18,833 nucleotides of DNA from an uncultured Lachnospiraceae bacterium. GTDB lineage: Bacteria > Bacillota > Clostridia > Lachnospirales > Lachnospiraceae. The position numbers and the translations under genes are program-made. Below are positions 1-8,477 of this stretch, in pieces; within the stretch, counting starts at the first letter, position 1; every line of letters starts with the position of its first letter. The notes beneath the pieces are model-generated. The model did no database searches. It saw nothing but the letters and a program-made list of their open reading frames with translations, and had not been told where the DNA came from. Location: contig USDK01000050.1 of NCBI GenBank assembly GCA_900553355.1, positions 1 through 18,833 of the forward strand. The letters are read 5' to 3'.

Positions 1-11
1 TTATTCTCTGC

Positions 12-54
12 AAAAAAGTGCTGCCGCACTAATTATTTAGTGCGACAGCCCCTT
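12..54 (-). terminator. Intrinsic terminator of the AraC-family gene, member of the GGGGCTGTCGCA hairpin family
   Basis: On the minus strand, directly after the TAA stop, GCTGTCGCACTAA pairs with TTAGTGCGGCAGC around a 4-nt loop (arms at 37-49 and 20-32). AC and a run of six T follow. One pair is G-U in this direction but C-A in the other, so the fold is best in minus-strand RNA, as expected for termination of the AraC gene. A sister copy lies at 18781-18831 on the opposite strand. Confidence 0.85.
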
Positions 55-55
55 C

Positions 56-931
56 TTATTTTTCTGTTTCCCGGAAAGCTTTCCGGTACTCCTTCGGAGT
101 CATCCCGAATTTTTTCTTAAACACACGATTAAAATATGAAATATTGTGAAATCCGGTATCCAGAGCAATATCCGTCACACTTTCCACCCCCGACAACAGC
201 TTGCCTGCCGCGATTTCCATCCGGTACTGGTTCATATATTCAATACAGGTAGTATTCATATATTGCTTGAAAAACCGCATAAAATAATATTCGCTGAAAT
301 GGCAGACTTCTGCCAGCTCCGCTACCGTGATCTGCCGCTGGTAATTCTCCTTAATGTACTGGATCACTGCCCGAATCCGCCCCAGCACCTCCTGGTTCTT
401 CCCACCTTCACACCGGCAGGGCACTTTCCGGTATAATGCCAGGATGATTTCCAGGAGGCTGGCTTTCACTGCCAGCTCATACCCCGGCTCTTTTTCAAGA
501 AAATTTTTCTTCAGCCTCCTGAAGCTTTCCTTCAGCTGATCATCCTGATCCGTCTGCGGAATCACTGCCGGGAAATGGATTTCTCCCTTTTCCAGCGGTG
601 AAATGTATTTGACGCCGCATACATCCGTCCCGCCCAGCATCCCTGGATGAAACACGAAACTGTCCGTCTCCAGAATCTTCATATTCCCTTCCGGAATTCC
701 ATGAAGAACACCAGATGGAAGAAATAAAAAATCTCCCTCTCTTACCTGACAGGGAGTCAGATCGATCAGATAAGTACAGCTCCCTTTCCGCACATAAGTA
801 ATCTCAAATTCCTCATGCCAATGAACCGGCAGCCCGGCCAGATTGATCGGGTATACACAGTCATAATACTCCACCGGAAACATCGGGGTACCATGCCGCC
901 CTTTTTCCAGATACTGTCTTTTCTCATCCAT
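56..931 (-). CDS. AraC-family transcriptional regulator with cupin sensor domain
   Basis: A 291-residue cytoplasmic regulator with the usual AraC-family layout. The N-terminal half is a cupin-like sensor: HWHEEFEITYVRKG at about 37-50 and GDFLFLPSGVLHG at about 66-78 resemble cupin motifs 1 and 2. The C-terminal 100 residues are the double helix-turn-helix, with the first helix pair around 201-222 (ITVAELAEVCHFSEYYFMR) and the second around 252-273, followed by the typical GMTPKEYRK ending. The ATG at 931 is preceded by AGAAAGGGAGAG at suitable distance. It diverges from the GH31-MFS gene pair with 124 bp between them, so it probably senses an alpha-glucoside or related signal and activates that pair; this is inferred from position. 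A terminator hairpin follows its stop directly. The ligand cannot be read from sequence. Confidence 0.93.
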   Translation of the reverse strand: MDEKRQYLEKGRHGTPMFPVEYYDCVYPINLAGLPVHWHEEFEITYVRKGSCTYLIDLTPCQVREGDFLFLPSGVLHGIPEGNMKILETDSFVFHPGMLGGTDVCGVKYISPLEKGEIHFPAVIPQTDQDDQLKESFRRLKKNFLEKEPGYELAVKASLLEIILALYRKVPCRCEGGKNQEVLGRIRAVIQYIKENYQRQITVAELAEVCHFSEYYFMRFFKQYMNTTCIEYMNQYRMEIAAGKLLSGVESVTDIALDTGFHNISYFNRVFKKKFGMTPKEYRKAFRETEK

Positions 932-1012
932 CCTTTTTCTCTCCCTTTCTTTTACGACAGGATTGTGTTAAAAATCGTCAGAAATATACAAGAATTACCG
1001 GTTTTTCGCTTA

Positions 1013-1018
1013 TATAAT
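1013..1018 (+). promoter_or_regulatory. Putative -10 element for the GH31-MFS operon
   Basis: A perfect TATAAT lies 38 bp before the GH31 start codon. No good -35 hexamer is visible at 16-18 bp upstream. A strong -10 with a poor -35 fits a promoter that needs an activator, and the divergent AraC-type gene is the obvious candidate. I could not identify AraC half-sites with confidence in 932-1010. Confidence 0.5.
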
Positions 1019-1055
1019 AGTATCATAACACTACTGAAACCGAAAGGAGAAATCT

Positions 1056-3131
1056 ATGGTACGCAAATATTCTTTTGGAAATCCATTTCCTACAGAGGCC
1101 ATTGTAAAAGAGTACCCTGTCCATTCAGGCGACCTCCCTTATTTTACAAAAACTGAAGAGTCTCTTATCTATACACTCCTGGAAAATGCTCCGGTATACG
1201 GGCTGGGCGAACAGATCCGGGGCATCAACAAACGAGGCTGGAGCTATACCAGCAACTGTACAGATGATCCTCATCATACCGAGACGACCCATTCTCTTTA
1301 CGGAGCTCATAACTTTCTGATCATCGGCGGGGAAAAACCTTTTGGAATCTTCATTGATTATCCGGGCAGGCTGACATTTGACATCGGCTATACGCAGAAG
1401 GACACGCTCATCATCACGCCAGAGGAATGGGCTCTGGATCTGTATCTGATCGAAGAAGACCTTCCATCCGCAATCGTCCATACCTTCCGCCAGATGATCG
1501 GAAGGAGCTACATTCCTCCCAAGTGGGCTTTTGGCTGTGGACAGAGCCGCTGGGGATATCAGACCGAAGAGGACATCCGAAGCGTGGCAAAAGGCTATCA
1601 GGATGCAGGCATCCCTCTGGACGCCATCTATCTGGATATTGATTATATGGAACAATACGAAGACTTTACCGTTTCAAAGGAACGTTTTCCTGATCTTCCG
1701 GCGCTGACAAAAGAAATGAAAGAACAGGGGATCCATCTGGTTCCCATCATCGATGCTGGTGTCAAGATCCAGGAAGGCTACTCAGTCTATGAGGAAGGCC
1801 TGGAAAAAGGATACTTCTGTAAAGAGGAAGACGGCACTCCATTTGTCGGCGCTGTCTGGCCGGGGAGAGCCCATTTTCCGGACATGCTGAATCCCCAGGC
1901 CAGAAGATGGTTTGGACTGAAATATAAAGTACTTCTGGATATGGGCATCGATGGCTTCTGGAATGACATGAATGAGCCTGCCACCTTCTACTCCGAAAAA
2001 CGCCTGAACCAGGTATTTGATGAAGTGGCTGCCTTAAAGGGACAGAATCTGGATCTTGAAAAAAACAACCATTTCCTCGGTCTTGTCAACACCCTTGCCA
2101 ACAACCCGGAGGATTACAGAAGCTTTTATCATGAGCCTGGGAACGGCCTTCCAAAAGTCCGCCATGATAAAGTGCACAACTTATACGGCTACAATATGAC
2201 AAGAGCCGCCGGAGAGGCCTTCGAGGAACTGGAGCCTGACAAACGGATCCTGATGTTTTCTCGCTCCTCCTATATCGGCATGCACCGCTACGGGGGCATC
2301 TGGCAGGGCGACAACCTGTCCTGGTGGTCCCATCTTCTGATGAATGTGAAAATGATGCCTTCTTTAAGTATGTGCGGATTTCTCTACACCGGTGCAGACC
2401 TGGGAGGATTCGGCGCAGACACCACCGAGGATCTGCTGCTTCGCTGGATGCAGTTCGGCATCTTTACGCCACTGATGCGGAACCATTCTGCCATGGGTAC
2501 CAGAGAACAGGAGCCGTACCGCTTCTCCAATCAAGAGGATCTGAAAAATATCATACGCCTGCGCTACTGTCTGCTTCCATATCTGTACAGCGAGTATATG
2601 AAGGCAGCCTTGCAGGATACCATGCTGTTTTCTCCTCTCGCCTTTGGTTATCCGGGAGATTCCTTCGCAGTCCAGGTAGAGGATCAGCTGCTCCTTGGGG
2701 AAAGCCTGATGCTGGCTCCTGTGTACCAGCCAAATGCCACAGGCCGTTATGTCTATCTGCCGGAAGAGATGCTACTTGTCACTGCTTCAGGTCCAGAGAA
2801 CATGCGTTTTGAAAAGATGTCCGCAGGCCACCACTATGTCCCTGCCGCTGAAAATGAGTTGATTTTCTTCGTACGCAAAGGGCATCTCCTGCCGCTGGCC
2901 GATCCGGCAGAAAATGTGAAAAGCCTGGACGCCTCTGTCCTTAAGGTGATCGCATACCCGGACACCGGCACAAACGCTGCCTGCAGTTATACTCTTTACG
3001 ATGATGACGGCTATGGAAAAAACTACAATGACCCTTCTCACCTGTCCGTCATCTCTATCAATGCCGACGGCACCGCCGGCTGTAAGGGGTCAGAAGAAAG
3101 GACGATCCAGACATGTTTCATCTGCTCTTAG
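1056..3131 (+). CDS. GH31 alpha-glucosidase (isomaltase type)
   Basis: A 691-residue retaining exo-alpha-glucosidase that releases glucose from the non-reducing end of short alpha-glucosides. No signal peptide is seen, so it is cytoplasmic and acts after uptake. The N-terminal beta-sandwich (about 1-150) is followed by the catalytic barrel, with the GH31 signature WNDMNEP at 302-308 (nucleophile D304) and the acid/base D419 in WQGDN. WNDMNEP is the alpha-glucosidase form, unlike the alpha-xylosidase signature. GQSRW places W166 where, as I recall, the Blautia obeum enzyme Ro-alphaG1 has W169, a residue shown to favour isomaltose over maltose. Length and motifs agree closely with that enzyme. 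AAAGGAG lies 6 nt before the ATG. The 3' end overlaps the MFS gene by 19 nt, so the two are translationally coupled. Family assignment is firm; linkage preference is inference. Confidence 0.95.
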   Translation: MVRKYSFGNPFPTEAIVKEYPVHSGDLPYFTKTEESLIYTLLENAPVYGLGEQIRGINKRGWSYTSNCTDDPHHTETTHSLYGAHNFLIIGGEKPFGIFIDYPGRLTFDIGYTQKDTLIITPEEWALDLYLIEEDLPSAIVHTFRQMIGRSYIPPKWAFGCGQSRWGYQTEEDIRSVAKGYQDAGIPLDAIYLDIDYMEQYEDFTVSKERFPDLPALTKEMKEQGIHLVPIIDAGVKIQEGYSVYEEGLEKGYFCKEEDGTPFVGAVWPGRAHFPDMLNPQARRWFGLKYKVLLDMGIDGFWNDMNEPATFYSEKRLNQVFDEVAALKGQNLDLEKNNHFLGLVNTLANNPEDYRSFYHEPGNGLPKVRHDKVHNLYGYNMTRAAGEAFEELEPDKRILMFSRSSYIGMHRYGGIWQGDNLSWWSHLLMNVKMMPSLSMCGFLYTGADLGGFGADTTEDLLLRWMQFGIFTPLMRNHSAMGTREQEPYRFSNQEDLKNIIRLRYCLLPYLYSEYMKAALQDTMLFSPLAFGYPGDSFAVQVEDQLLLGESLMLAPVYQPNATGRYVYLPEEMLLVTASGPENMRFEKMSAGHHYVPAAENELIFFVRKGHLLPLADPAENVKSLDASVLKVIAYPDTGTNAACSYTLYDDDGYGKNYNDPSHLSVISINADGTAGCKGSEERTIQTCFICS

Positions 3132-4294
3132 CGATCATCTATCTTGCATTTATCAGCCTTGGGCTGCCAGACGGACTCTTAGGCTCCGCCTGGCCGTCCA
3201 TTTACCAGGAATTTCAGGTGCCGGTGTCTTACGCCGGCATCATTTCCATGATCATCTCCGGAGGCACCATCGTGTCCAGCCTCCAGAGCGACCGTCTCAC
3301 GCTGCGCCTGGGGCCTGGAAAGGTAACGGCTGTCAGTGTGGCCATAACAGCGGTGGCTCTTTTTGGCTTTTCTTTTTGCCATTCTTTTCTCCCCTTATGC
3401 CTCTGGGCCATTCCCTATGGGCTGGGTGCAGGGAGTGTAGATGCAGCTCTTAATAACTATGTAGCCCTTCACTATGCCAGCCGGCACATGAGCTGGCTGC
3501 ACTGCATGTGGGGGATCGGTGCATCTACAGGGCCTTACATTATGGGACTTGTGCTTTCCGGCGGCGCTTCCTGGAGCAGGGGATACCAGACCATCGGCAT
3601 CCTCCAGATTATCCTGACTGGTATTTTGTTCTTAAGTCTCCCCCTGTGGAAAAACAGAACGGAAAAAGAAGATGAGCATGCAAGAAAAACGGAGAAAAAA
3701 CATCCGCTTTCTCTCCGCCAGATCTTACATATTCGGGGCGCCAGGGAGATTATGATAACCTTCTTCTGCTACAGTGCCCTGGAACAGACAGCCGGTCTGT
3801 GGGCCTCCAGTTATCTGACGCTGCATGAAGACATCCCTGCAGGTCAGGCCGCTTTCTATGCCAGCCTGTTCTTCATCGGCATTACTGTCGGCAGAGGCAT
3901 CAGTGGATTTCTCACCATGCGCCTTCATGACAGACAGATGATCCGGCTGGGACAGGGACTGATCCTCCTTGGCATCCTCATTCTCTTCCTGCCGTTTACA
4001 GGAACAGCCTCCCTTGCCGGTCTCATCATCATAGGCCTTGGGTGTGCGCCGGTGTATCCCTGCATCATCCACTCTACGCCGTCTCTTTTTGGCGCAGAAC
4101 AATCGCAGGCAGTGATCGGAGTACAGATGGCAGCCGCCTATGTAGGCTCCTGCCTGATGCCTCCGTTGTTTGGCCTCATGGCCAACCATATCAGCATTTC
4201 ACTTTTTGCACCGTTCCTGCTGGTGATCCTGATTCTGATGATAGGGATGCACGAGAGGCTTCTGGCAAAAAGGGGACGTACCCCTACTGCGTAG
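3113..4294 (+). CDS. MFS transporter (fucose-permease-like fold), probable sugar carrier
   Basis: A 393-residue integral membrane protein with about 12 hydrophobic segments. The TM2-TM3 loop carries a motif-A-like SDRLTLRLGPGK at about 59-70. A charged central loop near residues 183-205 (rich in K, E and H) separates the two six-helix halves. The LGLPDGLLGSAWP opening is typical of a Firmicute MFS group related to FucP/YfkF-type permeases. It starts inside the last 19 nt of the GH31 gene, with AAGGA about 10 nt upstream of the ATG, so both proteins should be made from one transcript. By context it may import an alpha-glucoside split by that enzyme, but export or another sugar is possible. The last six or so residues (RGRTPTA) and the TAG stop are encoded by the GGGGACGTAC palindrome, so the C-terminus appears to have been reset by that element. 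Confidence 0.9.
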   Translation: MFHLLLAIIYLAFISLGLPDGLLGSAWPSIYQEFQVPVSYAGIISMIISGGTIVSSLQSDRLTLRLGPGKVTAVSVAITAVALFGFSFCHSFLPLCLWAIPYGLGAGSVDAALNNYVALHYASRHMSWLHCMWGIGASTGPYIMGLVLSGGASWSRGYQTIGILQIILTGILFLSLPLWKNRTEKEDEHARKTEKKHPLSLRQILHIRGAREIMITFFCYSALEQTAGLWASSYLTLHEDIPAGQAAFYASLFFIGITVGRGISGFLTMRLHDRQMIRLGQGLILLGILILFLPFTGTASLAGLIIIGLGCAPVYPCIIHSTPSLFGAEQSQAVIGVQMAAAYVGSCLMPPLFGLMANHISISLFAPFLLVILILMIGMHERLLAKRGRTPTA

Positions 4295-4320
4295 GTGTAC
4301 GTCCCCAACCGCGTTTTGCC
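4264..4320. terminator. GGGGACGTAC palindrome between convergent genes, likely terminator
   Basis: GGGGACGTAC at 4272-4281 pairs perfectly with GTACGTCCCC at 4297-4306. After one mismatch, CCTAC/GTAGG extends the stem around a TGC loop. An outer GGCAAAA (4264-4270) and TTTTGCC (4314-4320) can pair further. On the minus strand the stem is followed by TTTTT, a good intrinsic terminator for the five-gene operon ending at 4330. The plus-strand tail is weaker. The MFS stop codon (4292-4294) lies inside the stem. The same core recurs at 16442-16482. Confidence 0.75.
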
Positions 4321-4329
4321 CTGTCCCTT

Positions 4330-5838
4330 TTAGTATCTCTTGATTTTTTTGGACGTGGTCTTGTCAAACTCTGTCTCTCTCACTTCAAGGCTGTAGATGC
4401 GCTTATATACCGGCGCTTTTTCATTATAGGCATCGATCAGCTTCTGCAGCTCTCCCTTCACATCCTTGATCTTCTTTTTCTTCACGTATTCCGGATCTGG
4501 ATAAATCACGGCCTCGATCACGCTGTCTTTATCATGCACCATGACCTCCTGCACCAGCCTGGATTCGCCAAGCTTGTTTTCCAGCTCTTCCGGGGACACA
4601 TTTTCTCCGTTACGTGTGATGATCAGGTTTTTCTTCCGCCCGGTCAGGAATACAAACCCGTCTTCGTCCACGTAACCTAAGTCTCCCGTCTTCAGCCAGC
4701 CATCTTTCAGGGTCTCCTTTGTCTCCTCCGGCATCTTGTAATATCCCTGCATGACACTGCTTCCCCGTACCCAGAGTTCGCCGTCTACCGTCTTCGCCTC
4801 ACAATTTGGCAGAAGCTGCCCCACTGATTCTTTTTTGATATTCCAGCTTACATTGTTGCTGATGACCGGAGAACACTCTGTCATCCCGTAGCCCTGCAGG
4901 ATTGTAATGCCATATTTGCGGAACCGGTCAATATAAGACGGATTGAGGTAGGCTCCTCCGCTGCAGATAGTGTGGAACTGCTTTCCAAACACCTTTGCCT
5001 TGATGATCGCCGCCGGGATAAGGGAAGTATCCTCCAGCTTCTTTGCCAGCGTCTCGATCATCAGCGGCACCATCAGAATCATTTCCGGCTGAAACAACCG
5101 GATGTTTTTTACCACCCTGAGAAGGGAATCATTAATGCAGATCACGGCTCCCAGAGAAATCCCTTTTAAAATATCCATGCTCAGGCAGTAGGCGTGATGG
5201 ATCGGAAGCACCGACAGGATCACGATCCGTTCCGGGATCTTCATGTCCAGACAGGTAGCGTTCTCCGCCAGATTCCGGTGGGTCAGCATGACGCCTTTGC
5301 TCTTTCCGGTAGTACCGGAGGTAAACATGATGGTGCATAGCTGATCCGGATCCACCGGCTCAGCAAAGCTCCCTTCGTTTTCCCCCAGCAGCTGCCAGAA
5401 AGCCAGACTCTCCCCATCGCTTTCTTCCTTCTGCATCGAGATCAGGTGTCTGAGCTTCGGACACTTTTCCCTTGCAAGCTCCGCCACATCCTTACGAATC
5501 TCATCATACACCAGAACCGTCACGTCCGCACGGTCTGCCAATTCACACAGATCTTCTGCCGGAAGCCCTGCGTCCAGGGGCACCGCCACGCTTCCGCTGT
5601 TCACGGTTCCAAGGAAAGTTAAAAGCCACGGATAGGAGGTTGCCCCGATCACTGCCACATGCTCTCCCCTTTCTCCCAATGCATCCAATGCACGTGAAAA
5701 GCTCTCACTGTCCCTTCTAAGCTGCGTATAGGACTTTGCTTCTATCGTATCCTTTTTCATCTTATACCGGATTGCATCTTCCTTGCCGTACTTCTCCTCC
5801 GTCTGCACCAGAATATCCCGAATTGTACTGCACAGCAT
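4330..5838 (-). CDS. Acyl-AMP/acyl-CoA ligase (ANL superfamily), probable acyl-ACP loading enzyme
   Basis: A 502-residue adenylate-forming enzyme that activates a carboxylate, probably a fatty acid, with ATP and passes it to a thiol. The motifs are intact: P-loop FTSGTTGKSKG at 172-182, YGMTE at 317-321, TGDLGYVDEDGF at 384-395, GRKKNLI at 400-406 and a C-terminal lysine-rich end (FDKTTSKKIKRY) holding the likely catalytic lysine. It most resembles long-chain acyl-CoA synthetases, but the ACP gene ends only 13 nt before its ATG (TAAGGAG joins that stop to this ribosome binding site). The acceptor is therefore more likely the phosphopantetheine of that ACP than free CoA; this is inference. It is the last gene of the operon and is followed by a hairpin with a T run. 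An amino-acid substrate cannot be excluded from sequence alone. Confidence 0.9.
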   Translation of the reverse strand: MLCSTIRDILVQTEEKYGKEDAIRYKMKKDTIEAKSYTQLRRDSESFSRALDALGERGEHVAVIGATSYPWLLTFLGTVNSGSVAVPLDAGLPAEDLCELADRADVTVLVYDEIRKDVAELAREKCPKLRHLISMQKEESDGESLAFWQLLGENEGSFAEPVDPDQLCTIMFTSGTTGKSKGVMLTHRNLAENATCLDMKIPERIVILSVLPIHHAYCLSMDILKGISLGAVICINDSLLRVVKNIRLFQPEMILMVPLMIETLAKKLEDTSLIPAAIIKAKVFGKQFHTICSGGAYLNPSYIDRFRKYGITILQGYGMTECSPVISNNVSWNIKKESVGQLLPNCEAKTVDGELWVRGSSVMQGYYKMPEETKETLKDGWLKTGDLGYVDEDGFVFLTGRKKNLIITRNGENVSPEELENKLGESRLVQEVMVHDKDSVIEAVIYPDPEYVKKKKIKDVKGELQKLIDAYNEKAPVYKRIYSLEVRETEFDKTTSKKIKRY

Positions 5839-5851
5839 CGTATTTCACTCC

Positions 5852-6085
5852 TTACCCTTCCGAAACAAGTGTTTCCAGATAATCAACGGCTTCCTGCACC
5901 GTCCGGATATCGACTGCCTTTGCCTGCTCAATCTCAATGTCGAACTCGTCTTCCAGTTCTCCCAGCATACTCATAAAGTCAAAGGAGGTAAATCCCAGGT
6001 CTTCAATAAAACGTGACTCCGGCTTTACATTTTCCGGTTCCACTTCTACATATTCACAGATGATATTCACTAATTTTTCAAACAT
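5852..6085 (-). CDS. Dedicated acyl carrier protein
   Basis: A 77-residue acidic four-helix carrier protein of normal ACP length. The 4'-phosphopantetheine attachment serine is S34, in LGFTSFDFM. The residues before the serine depart from the common DSL motif, as often seen in specialised carrier proteins, while the downstream helix (FMSMLGELEDEFDIEI) is canonical. It sits between the condensation-domain gene (17 nt gap) and the acyl ligase (13 nt gap), so it probably carries the activated acyl chain between these two enzymes instead of serving general fatty acid synthesis. AAAGGAAG precedes the ATG. No phosphopantetheinyl transferase is encoded here, so AcpS or another enzyme would act in trans. 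It could instead be a peptidyl carrier; the substrate is not readable. Confidence 0.92.
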   Translation of the reverse strand: MFEKLVNIICEYVEVEPENVKPESRFIEDLGFTSFDFMSMLGELEDEFDIEIEQAKAVDIRTVQEAVDYLETLVSEG

Positions 6086-6102
6086 TGTTTTCTTCCTTTC
6101 TT

Positions 6103-7509
6103 CTATACCAGTCTGATGATTTCTCCCACAGTCAGTTCCGGGTTCTCTACCCCTTTAAACATGATCCTGCAGAGATAATAGTAAAGGTATTCCAGATCCT
6201 CTCTGCTGACCGCTTTTACCTGATGCTCAAAGTTAAAGTCCAGGCCGTTATCTTCCGGCCGGTGCATCACGGTCAGATACATCGCCTGGGTCGTGGCCCC
6301 GTTAGGATACCATTTGGTCTTATAACGGATGCCGCCCAGTTTATCCAGCCCTTTTTCCTGCAGCGTCAAAGGCTGGTAAGTCAATGACATGGGCTCATAG
6401 GTTGCCCCTCCTTTCTGGGGATACTTCTTTCCCCGGTAGGCAAAATAGGCTACCGGGTCATAGCTGGCATGGCGGAAATATTCATTCTGCAGATCCCGGA
6501 TCTCATAGATCCCATCCAGGAACCTCTTATCCTCTCCCATGATAGTCCGGAATGGGAAGGAATGGATCCTGGTCCCTCCGGATTTTTTCTCCTTCAGCGT
6601 TGCCCTTCTGGCAATCGCCGTATTGATGGACACGTCCTCATTTCCGTTCATTTTCTGAAAATAGGTCCGAAGGCCCATCAGAAGCAGACATACCAGAGAT
6701 ACATGGTAAGTTTCACAAAATTCCATCAGACGTCTGGTAGGCTCTGCCTCCAGATGAAAAATATCCAGCGCCGAATCTACAGAATCGGATACATTGACTG
6801 CTGCCCTTGCATTCGGATTTCCTGTTCTCTTTCTTTCCTCCTCCAGCTTTTCCGGTCCTCTGATCCCGTTGTAGATTGGTTCCGGACTTTGATCGATCAG
6901 GTCTTCAAAATATTTCGCGTCTCGTTTCTTCGCCTTGCTGTCGGCCTCGTAGGCCAGATCTTTTTTCACCTGTTCAATATAAGAAGCCATATCTTTCGGG
7001 TAAGGCACTCCTTCATACTTTGCGTTACAGTACAGCTCAATTACATCTTTCAGGAAACAAATCAAAGACTGGGCGTCTGCCGTCATGTGATCGATCAGAA
7101 GATACAGGCCGTTAAAACCATCCGGCATCCTGATCATGACAATCCGGTTCATGGGGGAATCCTGACGCTTAAACGGCACCTGTGTCCACTTCTGCATCTG
7201 GCTTTCTGCTTCTTCCATGGTCTGTCCGGAAAAGTCTGCAAACTCAATATCTCTTTCTTCTTTATCTACCACATACTGGTACCAGGTTCCTTCTTTATCT
7301 TTCGCAAACCGCAGGCGCATACTTTCCGCACGGTCATATGCCTGATAAATGGACTGTTTTAACACGTCCCAGTCAATTTCTGTCTCGATGGTCAGGCTGG
7401 TGCCGATGTTCAGCACTTCCTTTTTGGGACAGAAGTCATAGTAAAAGAAATGAAATTTCTGGGCTGCCGTCAACGGATATACCGGATATCCTTTTCTTTT
7501 TCTCATCAT
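6103..7509 (-). CDS. Free-standing condensation-domain acyltransferase
   Basis: A 468-residue protein about the size of one NRPS condensation domain, with no fused adenylation or carrier domain. The active-site motif HHxxxDG appears as DHMTADA at 140-146. The second, catalytic histidine (H141) and the structural aspartate (D145) are kept, while the first histidine is Asp and the final glycine is Ala. The opening YPLTAAQKFHFFYYDF also matches the condensation-domain N-terminus. Related stand-alone enzymes (PapA, alcohol acyltransferase and WES types) move an acyl group from a carrier thioester to an alcohol or amine. With an ACP and an acyl ligase next door, an ester- or amide-forming step is the likely job. 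The ATG overlaps the hydrolase stop (ATGATGA), so translation is coupled. GGAGG lies 9 nt upstream. Product and acceptor are unknown. Confidence 0.85.
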   Translation of the reverse strand: MMRKRKGYPVYPLTAAQKFHFFYYDFCPKKEVLNIGTSLTIETEIDWDVLKQSIYQAYDRAESMRLRFAKDKEGTWYQYVVDKEERDIEFADFSGQTMEEAESQMQKWTQVPFKRQDSPMNRIVMIRMPDGFNGLYLLIDHMTADAQSLICFLKDVIELYCNAKYEGVPYPKDMASYIEQVKKDLAYEADSKAKKRDAKYFEDLIDQSPEPIYNGIRGPEKLEEERKRTGNPNARAAVNVSDSVDSALDIFHLEAEPTRRLMEFCETYHVSLVCLLLMGLRTYFQKMNGNEDVSINTAIARRATLKEKKSGGTRIHSFPFRTIMGEDKRFLDGIYEIRDLQNEYFRHASYDPVAYFAYRGKKYPQKGGATYEPMSLTYQPLTLQEKGLDKLGGIRYKTKWYPNGATTQAMYLTVMHRPEDNGLDFNFEHQVKAVSREDLEYLYYYLCRIMFKGVENPELTVGEIIRLV

Positions 7510-8453
7510 CGGATCACACCTCCAATAAATTCTGTCATGGCTTCTTCATATTTTTTCATATCTTTAAAGTAGCTTTCTCCATGTGCCGCACCTTCAATAA
7601 TCACCATCCGGGTTCCCGGCTTACAATTTTCATAGATCTCCCGGCACATACGGCAGGGGACAAAATCATCTTTCGATCCATGGATCAGAAGGATCGGTAC
7701 CGTTGCTTTTCTAACTTCTCTCTTCGCATTACACTCATCAAGCCCGTAGCCGGCTCTTCTGCGGTTGACCAAATCCGCAATCTGGATCATGGGAAATGCC
7801 GGCAGGTGATACCAGGAACGCAGGACATGGGAAAACACTTCTTTTGCCGACGTAAACCCACAGTCAGATATGATCCCTTTTACCTGTCCGGGAAGCTTAA
7901 GTCCGCTGGCCATCAGTACGGTTGCTCCTCCCATGGAGTTACCGTGCAGCAAGATCTGCACATCCTCCCCGCACTTTTTCAGTGTCCAGTCGATCCATCG
8001 CATCAGATCCCGTCTGTCCAGACACCCGAATCCCACATATTCGCCCTCGCTTTTCCCGTGGGCTCTGGCATCCGGAAGCAACATGGCAAATCCCCGTTTC
8101 AGATAGTAGTCAGACAGTCCGATATAATCGCTCATCCCCTGGCTGGTATATCCGTGCAGGCAGATGGCGATTTTCTTCGCACCTTCCGTTCCCGGGAAAA
8201 AGGTTCCGTGCAATCTTAATCCGTCCTCTGAGGTTATATAAACATCCTCATGGGGCCGGGACATCAGGTAGGTCTTCCTCCCTTCCAGAAGTTCCCGGTA
8301 CTGGCTCCAGTCCGTACCGGACATCTTCATGGTATCTTCCACCTTCATTTTGTTCCGCTTCATGACCCGGCGGTAAAAATAAGCCGTTCCTCCTGCTGTC
8401 GCCGCTGATGCCGCTCCGGTCAGGAGCAGGATTCCTTTCCACCATTTTTTCAT
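7506..8453 (-). CDS. Membrane-anchored alpha/beta hydrolase
   Basis: A 315-residue alpha/beta-hydrolase. A hydrophobic segment at about 5-27 looks like an uncleaved signal anchor. The catalytic domain shows HGYTSQG (oxyanion loop, from about residue 100), the nucleophile elbow GNSMGG with S173, an acidic residue at D262 or D263 in HGSKDD, and the histidine H291 in AAHGES. The class covers esterases, thioesterases and acyltransferases. I chose the ATG at 8453 because CGGAGG lies 6 nt upstream. An in-frame ATG at 8477, directly after the previous stop, would add eight residues and has a weaker site. In this operon it may release or trim the acyl product, or supply the lipid substrate, at the membrane. 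Its C-terminus shares 4 nt with the next gene. The family is certain; the substrate is unknown. Confidence 0.9.
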   Translation of the reverse strand: MKKWWKGILLLTGAASAATAGGTAYFYRRVMKRNKMKVEDTMKMSGTDWSQYRELLEGRKTYLMSRPHEDVYITSEDGLRLHGTFFPGTEGAKKIAICLHGYTSQGMSDYIGLSDYYLKRGFAMLLPDARAHGKSEGEYVGFGCLDRRDLMRWIDWTLKKCGEDVQILLHGNSMGGATVLMASGLKLPGQVKGIISDCGFTSAKEVFSHVLRSWYHLPAFPMIQIADLVNRRRAGYGLDECNAKREVRKATVPILLIHGSKDDFVPCRMCREIYENCKPGTRMVIIEGAAHGESYFKDMKKYEEAMTEFIGGVIR

Positions 8454-8477
8454 GACAGACCTCCGTTTCTGCTCCAT

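Noticed and set aside
4330..7509. Conventional NRPS or polyketide cluster
   Set aside because: There is a single ligase, carrier and condensation domain on separate proteins, with no ketosynthase, no fused modules and no transporter or tailoring genes.
7182..8219. Long open frame (345 codons) on the plus strand across the hydrolase and condensation genes
   Set aside because: It spans the junction of two well-supported minus-strand genes and encodes Cys/His/Phe/Ser-rich sequence without any domain.
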